A stretch of DNA of 12,958 nt from UBA6181 sp016934015 (lineage in GTDB: Bacteria; Bacillota_I; Bacilli_A; Acholeplasmatales; Acholeplasmataceae), in assembly GCA_036584525.1 (NCBI GenBank), contig JAZHDG010000095.1, positions 1-12,958 of the forward strand, given 5' to 3'. Shown here piece after piece: positions 1 to 6,043 of the stretch (its first letter is position 1; every line of letters starts with the position of its first letter). The notes under the pieces are model-generated. The model searched no databases. It was not told where the DNA came from and was given only the letters and a program-made list of their open reading frames with translations. Position numbers and translations under genes: made by a program.

Positions 1-252
1 ATCTAAATCAGGACTTGAGACATAAACAATACTAAATGAATGAATGCCCTGTATAGATTTTAAATCCTCAACAATTTTATTTTCGTCTGCTTCTTGATAA
101 TCAATAAAAATGCGATCATGTCGAAACTCACATTGCACGTCATATGGATTCAGTTTTAATCTCACATGCGCATGCAACCGCTTAATGAAATAGCCAATAT
201 TTTTTCCCTTCAGCATTAAATCACCAAAGCGGATTAGAATTTTCTTCTTCAT
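1..252 (-). CDS. thiI: ThiI, tRNA 4-thiouridine sulfurtransferase (N-terminal part, runs off the window)
   Basis: The reading frame is open from an ATG at 252 to the window edge (84 codons). The N-terminus reads KKKILIRFGDLMLKGKN, which matches the opening strand and 'RxGE/D-x-LKGKN' signature of the ThiI N-terminal ferredoxin-like domain. The THUMP, PP-loop and any rhodanese domains would lie outside the window. ThiI makes 4-thiouridine at position 8 of tRNA, and in some bacteria also supplies thiazole sulfur, using persulfide from a cysteine desulfurase. An SD-like GGTGAT lies 4 nt before the ATG. The gene is divergent from the methionine sulfoxide reductase gene with only 57 bp between them. 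Whether the rest is intact cannot be seen. Confidence 0.85.
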   Translation of the reverse strand, partial: MKKKILIRFGDLMLKGKNIGYFIKRLHAHVRLKLNPYDVQCEFRHDRIFIDYQEADENKIVEDLKSIQGIHSFSIVYVSSPDLD

Positions 253-268
253 GAAATCACCATTCTTT

Positions 269-277
269 ATTTTACCA
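269..277 (-). promoter_or_regulatory. Extended -10 promoter for thiI
   Basis: On the minus strand TGGTAAAAT (277 to 269) is an extended -10 element (TGnTAAAAT) about 17 nt upstream of the thiI ATG. No good -35 is present (AAGAAT at 17-bp spacing). It lies 4 bp from the plus-strand extended -10 that serves the opposite gene. Confidence 0.5.
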
Positions 278-281
278 TATA

Positions 282-290
282 TGCTATAAT
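282..290 (+). promoter_or_regulatory. Extended -10 promoter for the methionine sulfoxide reductase gene
   Basis: TGCTATAAT is a perfect extended -10 element. The expected transcription start is near 297, which leaves a leader of only about 13 nt holding the GGTGGTGATG ribosome binding region before the ATG at 310. The -35 region is poor, as often tolerated with a TGn motif. Confidence 0.6.
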
Positions 291-309
291 AATTCTTGGT
301 GGTGATGAT

Positions 310-759
310 ATGAAATATGAATTATTATGTGAATCTTTAGATGCTTTATTACAAACTCAACCAACTGAGATATCCATCTTATCAAATGCCTCAGCATTTA
401 TATTTGAAAACATTGAAAATCTTAATTGGGCTGGATTCTATCTCTTTAATGGAAAAAAATTAATTTTAGGACCTTTTCAAGGAAAAGTTGCGTGTTCAAC
501 GATTGAACTTGGAAAAGGGGTTTGCGGTGAAGCAGCCATTAAACGACAAACGCTTGTCATTGATGATGTTTTAGCCCATGAAAATCATATAGCTTGTGAT
601 AGTCATAGCCGTTCGGAAGTTGTCGTTCCAATCATTATTCATGATCAATTATACGGTGTTTTAGACGTTGATAGCCCAGTTTTTAATCGTTTTGATCCAG
701 ATTTAGTCAAGTTCTTTGAATCGTTTGTTGATATCTTAATAAAATCAATTGACAAATAA
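310..759 (+). CDS. msrC: Free methionine-(R)-sulfoxide reductase (GAF-domain fRMsr)
   Basis: A 149-residue single GAF-domain protein, the normal length for the fRMsr family (E. coli MsrC/YebR, B. subtilis YtsP). These cytoplasmic enzymes reduce free methionine-R-sulfoxide through a cysteine relay recharged by thioredoxin. Visible signatures are NWAGFYL (39-45), GPFQGKVAC, GKGVCGEA and HIACDSHSRSEVVVP. The three family cysteines are at 62, 72 and 96, with spacings of 10 and 24, the same as Cys84/94/118 of the E. coli enzyme. The catalytic machinery therefore looks complete. The ATG follows a GGTGGTGATG ribosome binding region. The end of the gene overlaps the -35 element of the rpsD promoter and no terminator separates the two, so some read-through into rpsD is likely. 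Confidence 0.93.
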   Translation: MKYELLCESLDALLQTQPTEISILSNASAFIFENIENLNWAGFYLFNGKKLILGPFQGKVACSTIELGKGVCGEAAIKRQTLVIDDVLAHENHIACDSHSRSEVVVPIIIHDQLYGVLDVDSPVFNRFDPDLVKFFESFVDILIKSIDK

Positions 760-777
760 ACCCCTATAGGGTAAAAT
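749..777 (+). promoter_or_regulatory. Strong sigma-A type promoter of rpsD
   Basis: TTGACA (749-754), a 17-bp spacer and TAAAAT (772-777) form a near-consensus promoter whose -35 lies just before the stop codon (757-759) of the upstream gene. Transcription should start near 784. The spacer contains a perfect 10-bp palindrome, CCCTATAGGG (762-771). This is the only promoter in the window with a consensus -35. Confidence 0.85.
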
Positions 778-783
778 AAATCA

Positions 784-941
784 GTCGGTAAAAAGCAGGC
801 GAATGCTTCATGAACCAGCGATCCCTACCAAATGGCGCCCTTAGTAACCTTTCTGCTTTAAGGTGAACAGAACATCGGGATACAGTTTATGAAAATAATT
901 TTGCAGTTTTTACCACCAAAATAAAAAAGGAGGTAAAAATT
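784..941 (+). ncRNA. Structured rpsD (S4) mRNA leader, candidate autoregulatory element with a pseudoknot
   Basis: About 158 nt without a reading frame lie between the rpsD promoter and its ATG. Visible pairings are: AAAGCAG 792-798 with CTGCTTT 853-859 (7 bp); GGCG 798-801 with CGCC 836-839; and ATCCC 821-825 with GGGAT 877-881. The last crosses the first helix and makes a pseudoknot. GGTAAAAA 787-794 can pair with TTTTTACC 907-914, closing the whole domain. It is known that S4 represses its own synthesis through the leader of B. subtilis rpsD and through a pseudoknot in the E. coli alpha operon. Position and folding make this a candidate S4 target; that S4 binds it is inferred. T-box and riboswitch core motifs were not seen. 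Confidence 0.72.
907..939 (+). promoter_or_regulatory. Hairpin sequestering the rpsD Shine-Dalgarno
   Basis: TTTTTACCACC (907-917) pairs with GGAGGTAAAAA (929-939): 10 base pairs, one A-A mismatch, 11-nt loop. The 3' arm contains the GGAGG ribosome binding site and ends 3 nt before the ATG at 942. The 5' arm is the same segment that can pair with GGTAAAAA at 787-794, so the two folds exclude each other. Confidence 0.7.
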
Positions 942-1541
942 ATGTCACGTTATACAGGACCATCTTGGAAAATATCACGTCGTTTAGGCTATTCAATTTC
1001 AGAAACTGGAAAAGAATTAAAGAAACGCCCATATGCTCCAGGTCAACACGGTCAACGTCGTTCTAAACTTAGTGATTATGGTACTCAGTTACAAGAAAAA
1101 CAAAAAGTACGTTTCACTTATGGCATCTCAGAAAAACAATTTAGAAAGACATTCAACGAAGCGGACAAGATGAAAGGTAAGCATGGTGAAAACTTCTTAC
1201 GTCTCTTAGAATCTCGTCTTGACAATGTGGTGTATCGTTTGGGATTCGCTCGTACGCGTTCACAAGCTCGCCAATTAGTCAATCACGGTCATTTCTTAGT
1301 GGATGGTAAAAAAGTAGATATTCCATCATACCGTCTAGTTCCAGGTCAAAAAATTAGTTTCCGTGAAGCTTCGAAGAACTTAAAAGTTGTTCAAGAATCA
1401 CTAGAAGCTCAATATGCATCCGTTGAATACGTATCCTTAGATAAAGATACAATGACTGGTACATTCGTTCGTTATCCAGAACGTAATGAGTTCTTAACAG
1501 AAGTTAATGAACAATTAATTGTTGAATTCTACAACAGATAA
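942..1541 (+). CDS. rpsD: 30S ribosomal protein S4
   Basis: A 199-residue protein of normal bacterial S4 length. It opens MSRYTGPSWKISRRLG, has RPYAPGQHGQRR (29-40) and carries the S4 RNA-binding domain from about residue 88 (LESRLDNVVYRLGFARTRSQ). S4 is a primary 16S rRNA-binding protein that nucleates 30S assembly and in many bacteria represses its own mRNA. The protein has no cysteine, so it is the zinc-free (C-minus) form. AAGGAGG at 927-933 is a strong SD with 8 nt to the ATG, though it lies in a hairpin. The gene stands alone between its promoter/leader and a strong terminator, as a monocistronic autoregulated unit would. Confidence 0.98.
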   Translation: MSRYTGPSWKISRRLGYSISETGKELKKRPYAPGQHGQRRSKLSDYGTQLQEKQKVRFTYGISEKQFRKTFNEADKMKGKHGENFLRLLESRLDNVVYRLGFARTRSQARQLVNHGHFLVDGKKVDIPSYRLVPGQKISFREASKNLKVVQESLEAQYASVEYVSLDKDTMTGTFVRYPERNEFLTEVNEQLIVEFYNR

Positions 1542-1549
1542 TTAAAATA

Positions 1550-1579
1550 GATGATTTCAAATCGAAATCATCTTTTTTT
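1550..1579 (+). terminator. Rho-independent terminator of rpsD
   Basis: A perfect 9-bp stem, GATGATTTC (1550-1558) with GAAATCATC (1564-1572), a 5-nt loop and seven Ts follow the rpsD stop codon by 8 nt. Confidence 0.92.
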
Positions 1580-1591
1580 ATGCTTTTTTAT

Positions 1592-1615
1592 AAAAAAATA
1601 GGGTTTCCCCTATTT
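1592..1615 (-). terminator. Terminator of the pgk-tpiA operon
   Basis: On the minus strand AAATAGGG (1615-1608), a GAAA loop and CCCTATTT (1603-1596) are followed by Ts. The stem includes the last Lys codon and the TAG stop of tpiA. It faces the rpsD terminator, so the two convergent units each have their own. Confidence 0.85.
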
Positions 1616-2371
1616 CTTAAGTGCAGCTTTAACTAATGTTAAGTAAGAAGTTGGATCAAGTGATGCTCCTCCAACAAGTGCACCATCAATATCTGGCATC
1701 GCAATTAAGCTATCCACATTTTTAGGATTGACTGATCCACCGTATAAAATACGAAGTTGTTCACTAATCTTTTCACCATATAGTGATTTAATCACTTCAC
1801 GGATGGCTTGAATTGTTTCATTCGCTTGTTCTGGTGTTGCTGTACGTCCTGTTCCTATTGCCCAGATAGGTTCATAAGCAATAATGGTTTTTAGTACATC
1901 TTCTGCTGGGATATTTTGATATGCCTTAATCACTTGTTGTTTAACAAAATCATTGGTAGTACCTGCTTCACGAATTTCTAAAGATTCACCACAACAAACA
2001 ATCGGTGTTAAATCATATTTAATTGCTTGAATCGCTTTTAAATTGACTGATTCATCAGTTTCATTATAATATGCGCGTCTTTCGCTGTGCCCAATGACCA
2101 CATAGTCCACACCATAAGAACGTAACATAGGTGCAGATACTTCACCTGTGTATGCACCTTCGTCAAGATAATGCATATTTTGAGCACCAATTTTTAAATT
2201 TTCGCCTTCTCTTTTTACTAAATCGCGCAAGAAAATTGATGGCGCACAAATCACTGTTTCGACTTTTTCAAATTCTGGAACTTCAAGATTAACTGCGTAG
2301 ATGAAAGCTAGAGCATCATCTTTAGTTTTATACATCTTCCAGTTTCCAGCAATAACAGGAGTTCTTCTCAT
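1610..2371 (-). CDS. tpiA: Triosephosphate isomerase
   Basis: A 253-residue TIM barrel of usual length that interconverts dihydroxyacetone phosphate and glyceraldehyde 3-phosphate in glycolysis. All catalytic elements are visible: N10 and K12 in AGNWKMYKT, the electrophile H95 in VVIGHSERR, the general base E167 in AYEPIWAIGTG (also the mobile loop), and the phosphate-binding YGGSVNPKN (210-218). The ATG lies 4 nt after the HPr stop codon, with only a weak SD (AGG inside the HPr C-terminal codons), so translation is probably coupled to HPr. It is the last gene of the operon, and its stop codon lies inside the terminator stem. Confidence 0.97.
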   Translation of the reverse strand: MRRTPVIAGNWKMYKTKDDALAFIYAVNLEVPEFEKVETVICAPSIFLRDLVKREGENLKIGAQNMHYLDEGAYTGEVSAPMLRSYGVDYVVIGHSERRAYYNETDESVNLKAIQAIKYDLTPIVCCGESLEIREAGTTNDFVKQQVIKAYQNIPAEDVLKTIIAYEPIWAIGTGRTATPEQANETIQAIREVIKSLYGEKISEQLRILYGGSVNPKNVDSLIAMPDIDGALVGGASLDPTSYLTLVKAALKK

Positions 2372-2375
2372 CGCT

Positions 2376-2621
2376 TTAGCCTAAAATGCTTGCTACGTCT
2401 TTAATTGCTTCTGCTGCACGTGTTCCTCTAGCCACGATACGAACATTTTCCCCATGAGGGATTGCTAAAGACATTAACGCTAAAATTGACTTAAGGTCAA
2501 CCACTTTATCTTTATAAAGTAACTCGATTTCAACGGTATATTTTGAAGCTGTTTGAACAACTTTAGCAGCGAGTGCTGCATGTAAGCCCGTTGTGCTTTT
2601 AATCATAATTTCTTTTTCCAT
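2376..2621 (-). CDS. ptsH: HPr-family phosphocarrier protein with atypical active site
   Basis: An 81-residue protein with the HPr fold along its length. The start is the ATG at 2621: AAAGGAAG lies about 6 nt upstream, whereas upstream starts fall on or before this SD. HPr carries phosphate from enzyme I to PTS permeases on an N-terminal His, and in Firmicutes is also phosphorylated on a Ser by HPr kinase for CcpA control. The His is present (H14, TTGLHA), and so is the regulatory Ser (S45, DLKSILALMSL). However, the usual HARPA active-site sequence reads HAALA: the conserved Arg and Pro after the His are Ala and Leu. Phosphotransfer may be weak or lost while Ser signalling is kept. It sits between a regulator gene and tpiA. 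Confidence 0.88.
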   Translation of the reverse strand: MEKEIMIKSTTGLHAALAAKVVQTASKYTVEIELLYKDKVVDLKSILALMSLAIPHGENVRIVARGTRAAEAIKDVASILG

Positions 2622-2637
2622 AATCATCTTCCTTTCA

Positions 2638-3177
2638 TTAAAACATAGGTGGTGTGCTAATCCATAATACTTTCGCACTTTCAAAACTTTGATTCATTAA
2701 GTAATGCTCTTGATTTGCATAATAATAGAATGACTCGCCTTTTTTGATGACATAACGTTTTTGGTTAAGTACAAGGAGTATTTGACCTTCTAAAACCAGA
2801 CCAAATTCTTCACCTGAATGTGCACCATGAATGTGCGATTGTCCACCTGGGTTAAGTTCCAGAATTACAGGATCCATTTCATATTTTAAATCATGTGGTA
2901 TCATTTTTGTTAAGATATGCTTTAAATTTGGATCTTCAATCACCTGATAACTATCTTTTTTAAAAATAGCTTTTTGGTTTTCTTGCGGACTAAAGAATTC
3001 TTGAACATTTGTTCCAAGTGCCTCTAAAATCGCAAATAGAGATTGCATCGAAGGTGAAGTCAGATCATTTTCAATTTGTGAAATATACCCTTTTGTTAAA
3101 CCCAATTTATTGGCGAGTTCCGCTTGTGTCATTTTTTGACCCAAACGTAGATTTCTTAACTTCTCACCGATATTCAT
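2638..3177 (-). CDS. XRE-family regulator with C-terminal cupin domain
   Basis: A 179-residue cytoplasmic protein. Residues 4-60 form an XRE helix-turn-helix (MTQAELANKLGLTKGYISQI at 16-35). Residues about 104-175 form a cupin barrel with H115, H117, E124 and H158 as possible metal or ligand residues. This two-domain layout is that of small-molecule-sensing repressors such as the PuuR-like group; the ligand here cannot be read. Its ATG overlaps the pgk stop by one base (TAATG), and HPr follows 16 nt downstream, so it belongs to the glycolytic operon. It may regulate that operon or genes elsewhere. An alternative is a dedicated regulator of amine or amino-acid metabolism carried along by position. 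Confidence 0.88.
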   Translation of the reverse strand: MNIGEKLRNLRLGQKMTQAELANKLGLTKGYISQIENDLTSPSMQSLFAILEALGTNVQEFFSPQENQKAIFKKDSYQVIEDPNLKHILTKMIPHDLKYEMDPVILELNPGGQSHIHGAHSGEEFGLVLEGQILLVLNQKRYVIKKGESFYYYANQEHYLMNQSFESAKVLWISTPPMF

Positions 3178-4373
3178 TATTTATCATCCACGCATGCGAT
3201 ACCTGGTAATGTTTTACCTTCTAAATATTCTAAAGATGCACCGCCACCAGTTGAAATATGTGAGAATCCATCTTTTAATCCAAATTGGATGACTGCCGCT
3301 GCTGAATCGCCACCACCAATAATGGTTGTCGCTTGTTCTTTAATTTCAGCAATTGATTGTGCAATACTTCGTGTACCTTCAGCGAATCTTGGAAATTCAA
3401 AGACACCGAGTGGTCCATTCCATACAACAGTACGAGCAGTTTGGATATAAGATTCAAAAAGTTGAATCGTTCTTGGTCCAATATCCATACCAAGTTCATC
3501 TTGTGGAATGTTTTCAATACTTCTCACATTCTTTTCGGTATCTGCATCAAATGCTTTACCTGTAATCACATCATCGCCAAGAATAATTTTACCTTGGCTG
3601 AGTTCTAAAAGTTCTTTCGCAAGTTCTACTTTATCAGCTTCGAGTAAACTCTTACCAATTTCTAAACCCATTGCTTTATAAAAAGTGAAGATCATGCCAC
3701 CACCAATTAATACATAGTCGGCAACATTTAATAAATTTTTTATAACTTCAATTTTATCTGAAACTTTAGCCCCACCAAGAATTGCCACAAATGGACGTTC
3801 TGGAGATTCTAATGTTCCACCGATAAATTTAATTTCTTTCTCTAATAAGAAACCAGCAACTGTATGTTTAATATTTGCTGCAATACCTACATTTGATGCT
3901 GCATCACGATGTGCTGTTCCAAATGCGTCATTGACAAATACATCACCTAGAGAAGCCCAATATTTTCCAAGTTCTGGATCGTTTTTACTTTCTTTTTTGC
4001 CATCTAAATCTTCAAAACGTGTATTTTCAAACATGAGAACTTCACCATCTTTAAGATGATTGATCGCTTCTTCTAACTTTTTGCCACGTGTCTCAGGAAT
4101 AAATACAACCGGTTGATTCAAGTGCTCTTCAAGTCTTTTTGCAACAACAGAAAGGCTGTTTTTTGCTTTATCACTTTCATCTTTTACTCTACCTAGGTGA
4201 GAAAATATAATTGCTCTACCACCTTTTTCTAAAACATAATTAATGGTGGGTAGTGCTTCGACTATTCGATTTTCATCAGTAATGACACCTTCTTTTAAAG
4301 GGACATTAAAATCGACACGAATTAAAACTTTTTTGCCTTTTAATTCAATATCACGAATGGTTTGTTTTGGCAT
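3177..4373 (-). CDS. pgk: Phosphoglycerate kinase
   Basis: A 398-residue cytoplasmic enzyme, full length for bacterial PGK. It transfers phosphate from 1,3-bisphosphoglycerate to ADP in the first ATP-yielding step of glycolysis. Visible motifs are the substrate-binding RVDFNVP (19-25) and SHLGR (58-62), the hinge and nucleotide region GGAKVSDK (200-207), WNGPLGVFE (318-326), GGGDSAAA (353-360) and STGGGASLEYL (374-384). AAAGGAG lies about 10 nt before the ATG. It is the first gene of the operon pgk - regulator - HPr - tpiA; gapA, which often precedes pgk in Firmicutes, is absent here. Confidence 0.98.
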   Translation of the reverse strand: MPKQTIRDIELKGKKVLIRVDFNVPLKEGVITDENRIVEALPTINYVLEKGGRAIIFSHLGRVKDESDKAKNSLSVVAKRLEEHLNQPVVFIPETRGKKLEEAINHLKDGEVLMFENTRFEDLDGKKESKNDPELGKYWASLGDVFVNDAFGTAHRDAASNVGIAANIKHTVAGFLLEKEIKFIGGTLESPERPFVAILGGAKVSDKIEVIKNLLNVADYVLIGGGMIFTFYKAMGLEIGKSLLEADKVELAKELLELSQGKIILGDDVITGKAFDADTEKNVRSIENIPQDELGMDIGPRTIQLFESYIQTARTVVWNGPLGVFEFPRFAEGTRSIAQSIAEIKEQATTIIGGGDSAAAVIQFGLKDGFSHISTGGGASLEYLEGKTLPGIACVDDK

Positions 4374-4424
4374 GATTAAATTCTCCTTTAAGATGGAATT
4401 TTAATATTGCTTAAAGCCGTAATC

Positions 4425-4433
4425 ATTATATCA
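4425..4433 (-). promoter_or_regulatory. Extended -10 promoter of the pgk operon
   Basis: On the minus strand TGATATAAT (4433 to 4425) is a perfect extended -10 element. The predicted start is near 4418, giving a leader of about 44 nt before the pgk ATG. No convincing -35 is seen at 17 bp (TAGAAA). The element lies 26 bp downstream of the stop codon of the ComK-like gene, with no terminator between. Confidence 0.65.
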
Positions 4434-4458
4434 CCAATAGAGTTCATTTTCTATAAGA

Positions 4459-4872
4459 TTAGGTATGAAAGTGTTTTACTTTTTCTTTTTTTATGATATT
4501 CACAAAATTTATAGCTTTTTCTAAAAACGCCATATTTTTATCGATTTCAAGTGTATGATTACTGAAAAATGTTATGATTATACCCTTTGGTGATGTATAA
4601 AACGCTTTTATTGCAGAATGATTAATCCAAATATTTTCATAATCTCTAATTCTCATGATTGGAATTAGCATCAGATCATTTGATAATACAAGTGGTATAC
4701 GCTGAGATTTATGATATTTTTTTTGTATGGCTTTAACATACCCATCATAAGTGATTAAATGTTCAATACAAAGACTATGAATGATGGCGTTCATTGAATG
4801 TTTATGTTTACTAATATGGCTATCTTGATAAATATATGTCATTTGATGCTCATGTTTAATATATTCAATCAT
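4459..4872 (-). CDS. ComK-like competence transcription factor family protein
   Basis: A 137-residue protein. I chose the ATG at 4872 because GGAG lies 7 nt upstream; a TTG at 4884 overlaps that SD. By eye it follows B. subtilis ComK in order: SLC after a hydrophobic stretch (ComK RSCRFFGSSY), RIPLVLSNDLMLIP (ComK PPIMVDPSNQIFLFP), IWINHSAIKAF (ComK GWISHVHVKEF), then ITFFSNHTLEIDKNMAFLEK (ComK VTFSNGKTMELPISYNSF). ComK activates DNA-uptake genes. This protein lacks most of the ComK C-terminal tail (192 residues in B. subtilis) and the FGSSY element is degenerate, so it may control something else. The gene starts 11 nt after a terminator U-tract and has no own promoter that I can see. No terminator follows before the pgk promoter. 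Confidence 0.65.
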   Translation of the reverse strand: MIEYIKHEHQMTYIYQDSHISKHKHSMNAIIHSLCIEHLITYDGYVKAIQKKYHKSQRIPLVLSNDLMLIPIMRIRDYENIWINHSAIKAFYTSPKGIIITFFSNHTLEIDKNMAFLEKAINFVNIIKKEKVKHFHT

Positions 4873-4882
4873 CTTTTTCTCC

Positions 4883-4905
4883 AAAAAAAAAGCCCGAAGG
4901 CTTTT
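4883..4905 (-). terminator. UUCG-tetraloop terminator of the sugar ABC ATPase gene
   Basis: On the minus strand AAAAGCC (4905-4899), a TTCG loop and GGCTTTT (4894-4888) run into five further Ts. The stem starts inside the TAA stop codon of the ATPase gene and ends just before the SD of the ComK-like gene. Confidence 0.88.
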
Positions 4906-6013
4906 AGTCTTTAAGTTTCAAAACAAGTTCATTTTCTGGATTAAAGAAATGTGACTTATGCATATCGAATGCTAATCTCATCTTATCTCCAATACGAATA
5001 CCAGCACGTGCATCGATTGATGCGCAGCAATGTGAACCATTAATATCCATATAGCAGTTTGTTACAGAACCTAATAGTTCAGCAACATCGACTGTAATAT
5101 CTAATACAGCTCCTGGATAAGTTTCTTTAACAACTTGATCGTCATGAATATCTTCTGGTCTAATACCTAAAACGATATCTTTATCGACAAGACCATTTTG
5201 CTTCACAATTTCAAATTTATCATCAGGTAATAAAATTTCGTAATCGCCTGTAATAAACATCTTATTTTTATTGACTTTACCATAAATAAAGTTCATGGGT
5301 GGTGTTCCAATAAATCCTGCAACGAACATATTTTCAGGATGATCATAAATTTCTTTTGGTGCACCTACTTGCATGATATATCCATCTTTCATAACAACAA
5401 TTCTTGAAGCCATTGTCATCGCTTCAATTTGGTCATGGGTAACATAAATCGTTGTTGTTTCAATTTTGTTATGAAGTTTAATGAGTTCGCCTCTCATTTG
5501 AACACGTAATTTCGCATCAAGGTTTGACAATGGTTCGTCCATTAAGAATACTTTAGCATTACGTACAATTGCGCGTCCTAAAGCAACTCTTTGGCGTTGT
5601 CCGCCTGATAAAGCTTTTGGTTTACGTTTTAAATAAGGGACTAATCCTAAAATTTCTGCAGCAGCATTAACTTTTTCTTCGATAATATCTTTTGGCATTT
5701 TTCTTAACTTTAATCCAAAAGCCATATTATCATAAACCGTCATATGAGGATAAAGAGCATATGATTGGAATACCATCGCGATATTGCGATCTTTAGGTGC
5801 TTTATCATTGACCATTTCTTCATCGATATAAAGTTCTCCAGATGAAATTTCTTCAAGTCCAGCAATCATTCTTAGGGTTGTTGATTTCCCACATCCTGAT
5901 GGACCTACGAAAACAATAAATTCTTTGTCTCTAATTTCCAAATTGAAGTCAAAAACAGCTTGAACACCATTTGGATAAATCTTATTAATATTGCTAAGTT
6001 TTAAAGTAGCCAT
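4904..6013 (-). CDS. Sugar ABC transporter ATP-binding protein, MsmX/UgpC/MalK family
   Basis: A 369-residue ATPase, normal for the carbohydrate-importer CUT1 class. Visible are Walker A GPSGCGKST (37-45), Q-loop Q83, signature LSGGQ (135-139), Walker B FLMDE (156-160), the switch His H193, the APKEIYDHPENMFVAGFIG linker, and a C-terminal OB/TOBE-type domain from about residue 235 with the GIRPEDI motif. It would hydrolyse ATP on the inner face of the membrane for a sugar or oligosaccharide importer. No permease or binding protein is adjacent, which suits a shared MsmX-type ATPase serving several importers. AAAGGAG lies 7 nt before the ATG. It has its own promoter with a cre-like site and its own terminator. 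Confidence 0.93.
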   Translation of the reverse strand: MATLKLSNINKIYPNGVQAVFDFNLEIRDKEFIVFVGPSGCGKSTTLRMIAGLEEISSGELYIDEEMVNDKAPKDRNIAMVFQSYALYPHMTVYDNMAFGLKLRKMPKDIIEEKVNAAAEILGLVPYLKRKPKALSGGQRQRVALGRAIVRNAKVFLMDEPLSNLDAKLRVQMRGELIKLHNKIETTTIYVTHDQIEAMTMASRIVVMKDGYIMQVGAPKEIYDHPENMFVAGFIGTPPMNFIYGKVNKNKMFITGDYEILLPDDKFEIVKQNGLVDKDIVLGIRPEDIHDDQVVKETYPGAVLDITVDVAELLGSVTNCYMDINGSHCCASIDARAGIRIGDKMRLAFDMHKSHFFNPENELVLKLKD

Positions 6014-6043
6014 ATATGCATTCTCCTTTTACTTGATGTATCC

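Noticed and set aside
784..941. T-box or metabolite riboswitch upstream of rpsD
   Set aside because: No T-box AGGGTGGNACCGCG motif, no intrinsic terminator in the leader and no recognisable riboswitch core; an S4 leader fits the gene and the pseudoknot.
2622..2684. Longer HPr start at 2684
   Set aside because: The added 21 residues overlap the XRE gene and the HPr SD, and do not belong to the HPr fold; the ATG at 2621 has correct SD spacing.
3009..3608. Plus-strand open frames opposite pgk and the XRE regulator, and a second minus frame inside pgk
   Set aside because: These are shadows of conserved coding sequence with no ribosome binding site or family similarity.
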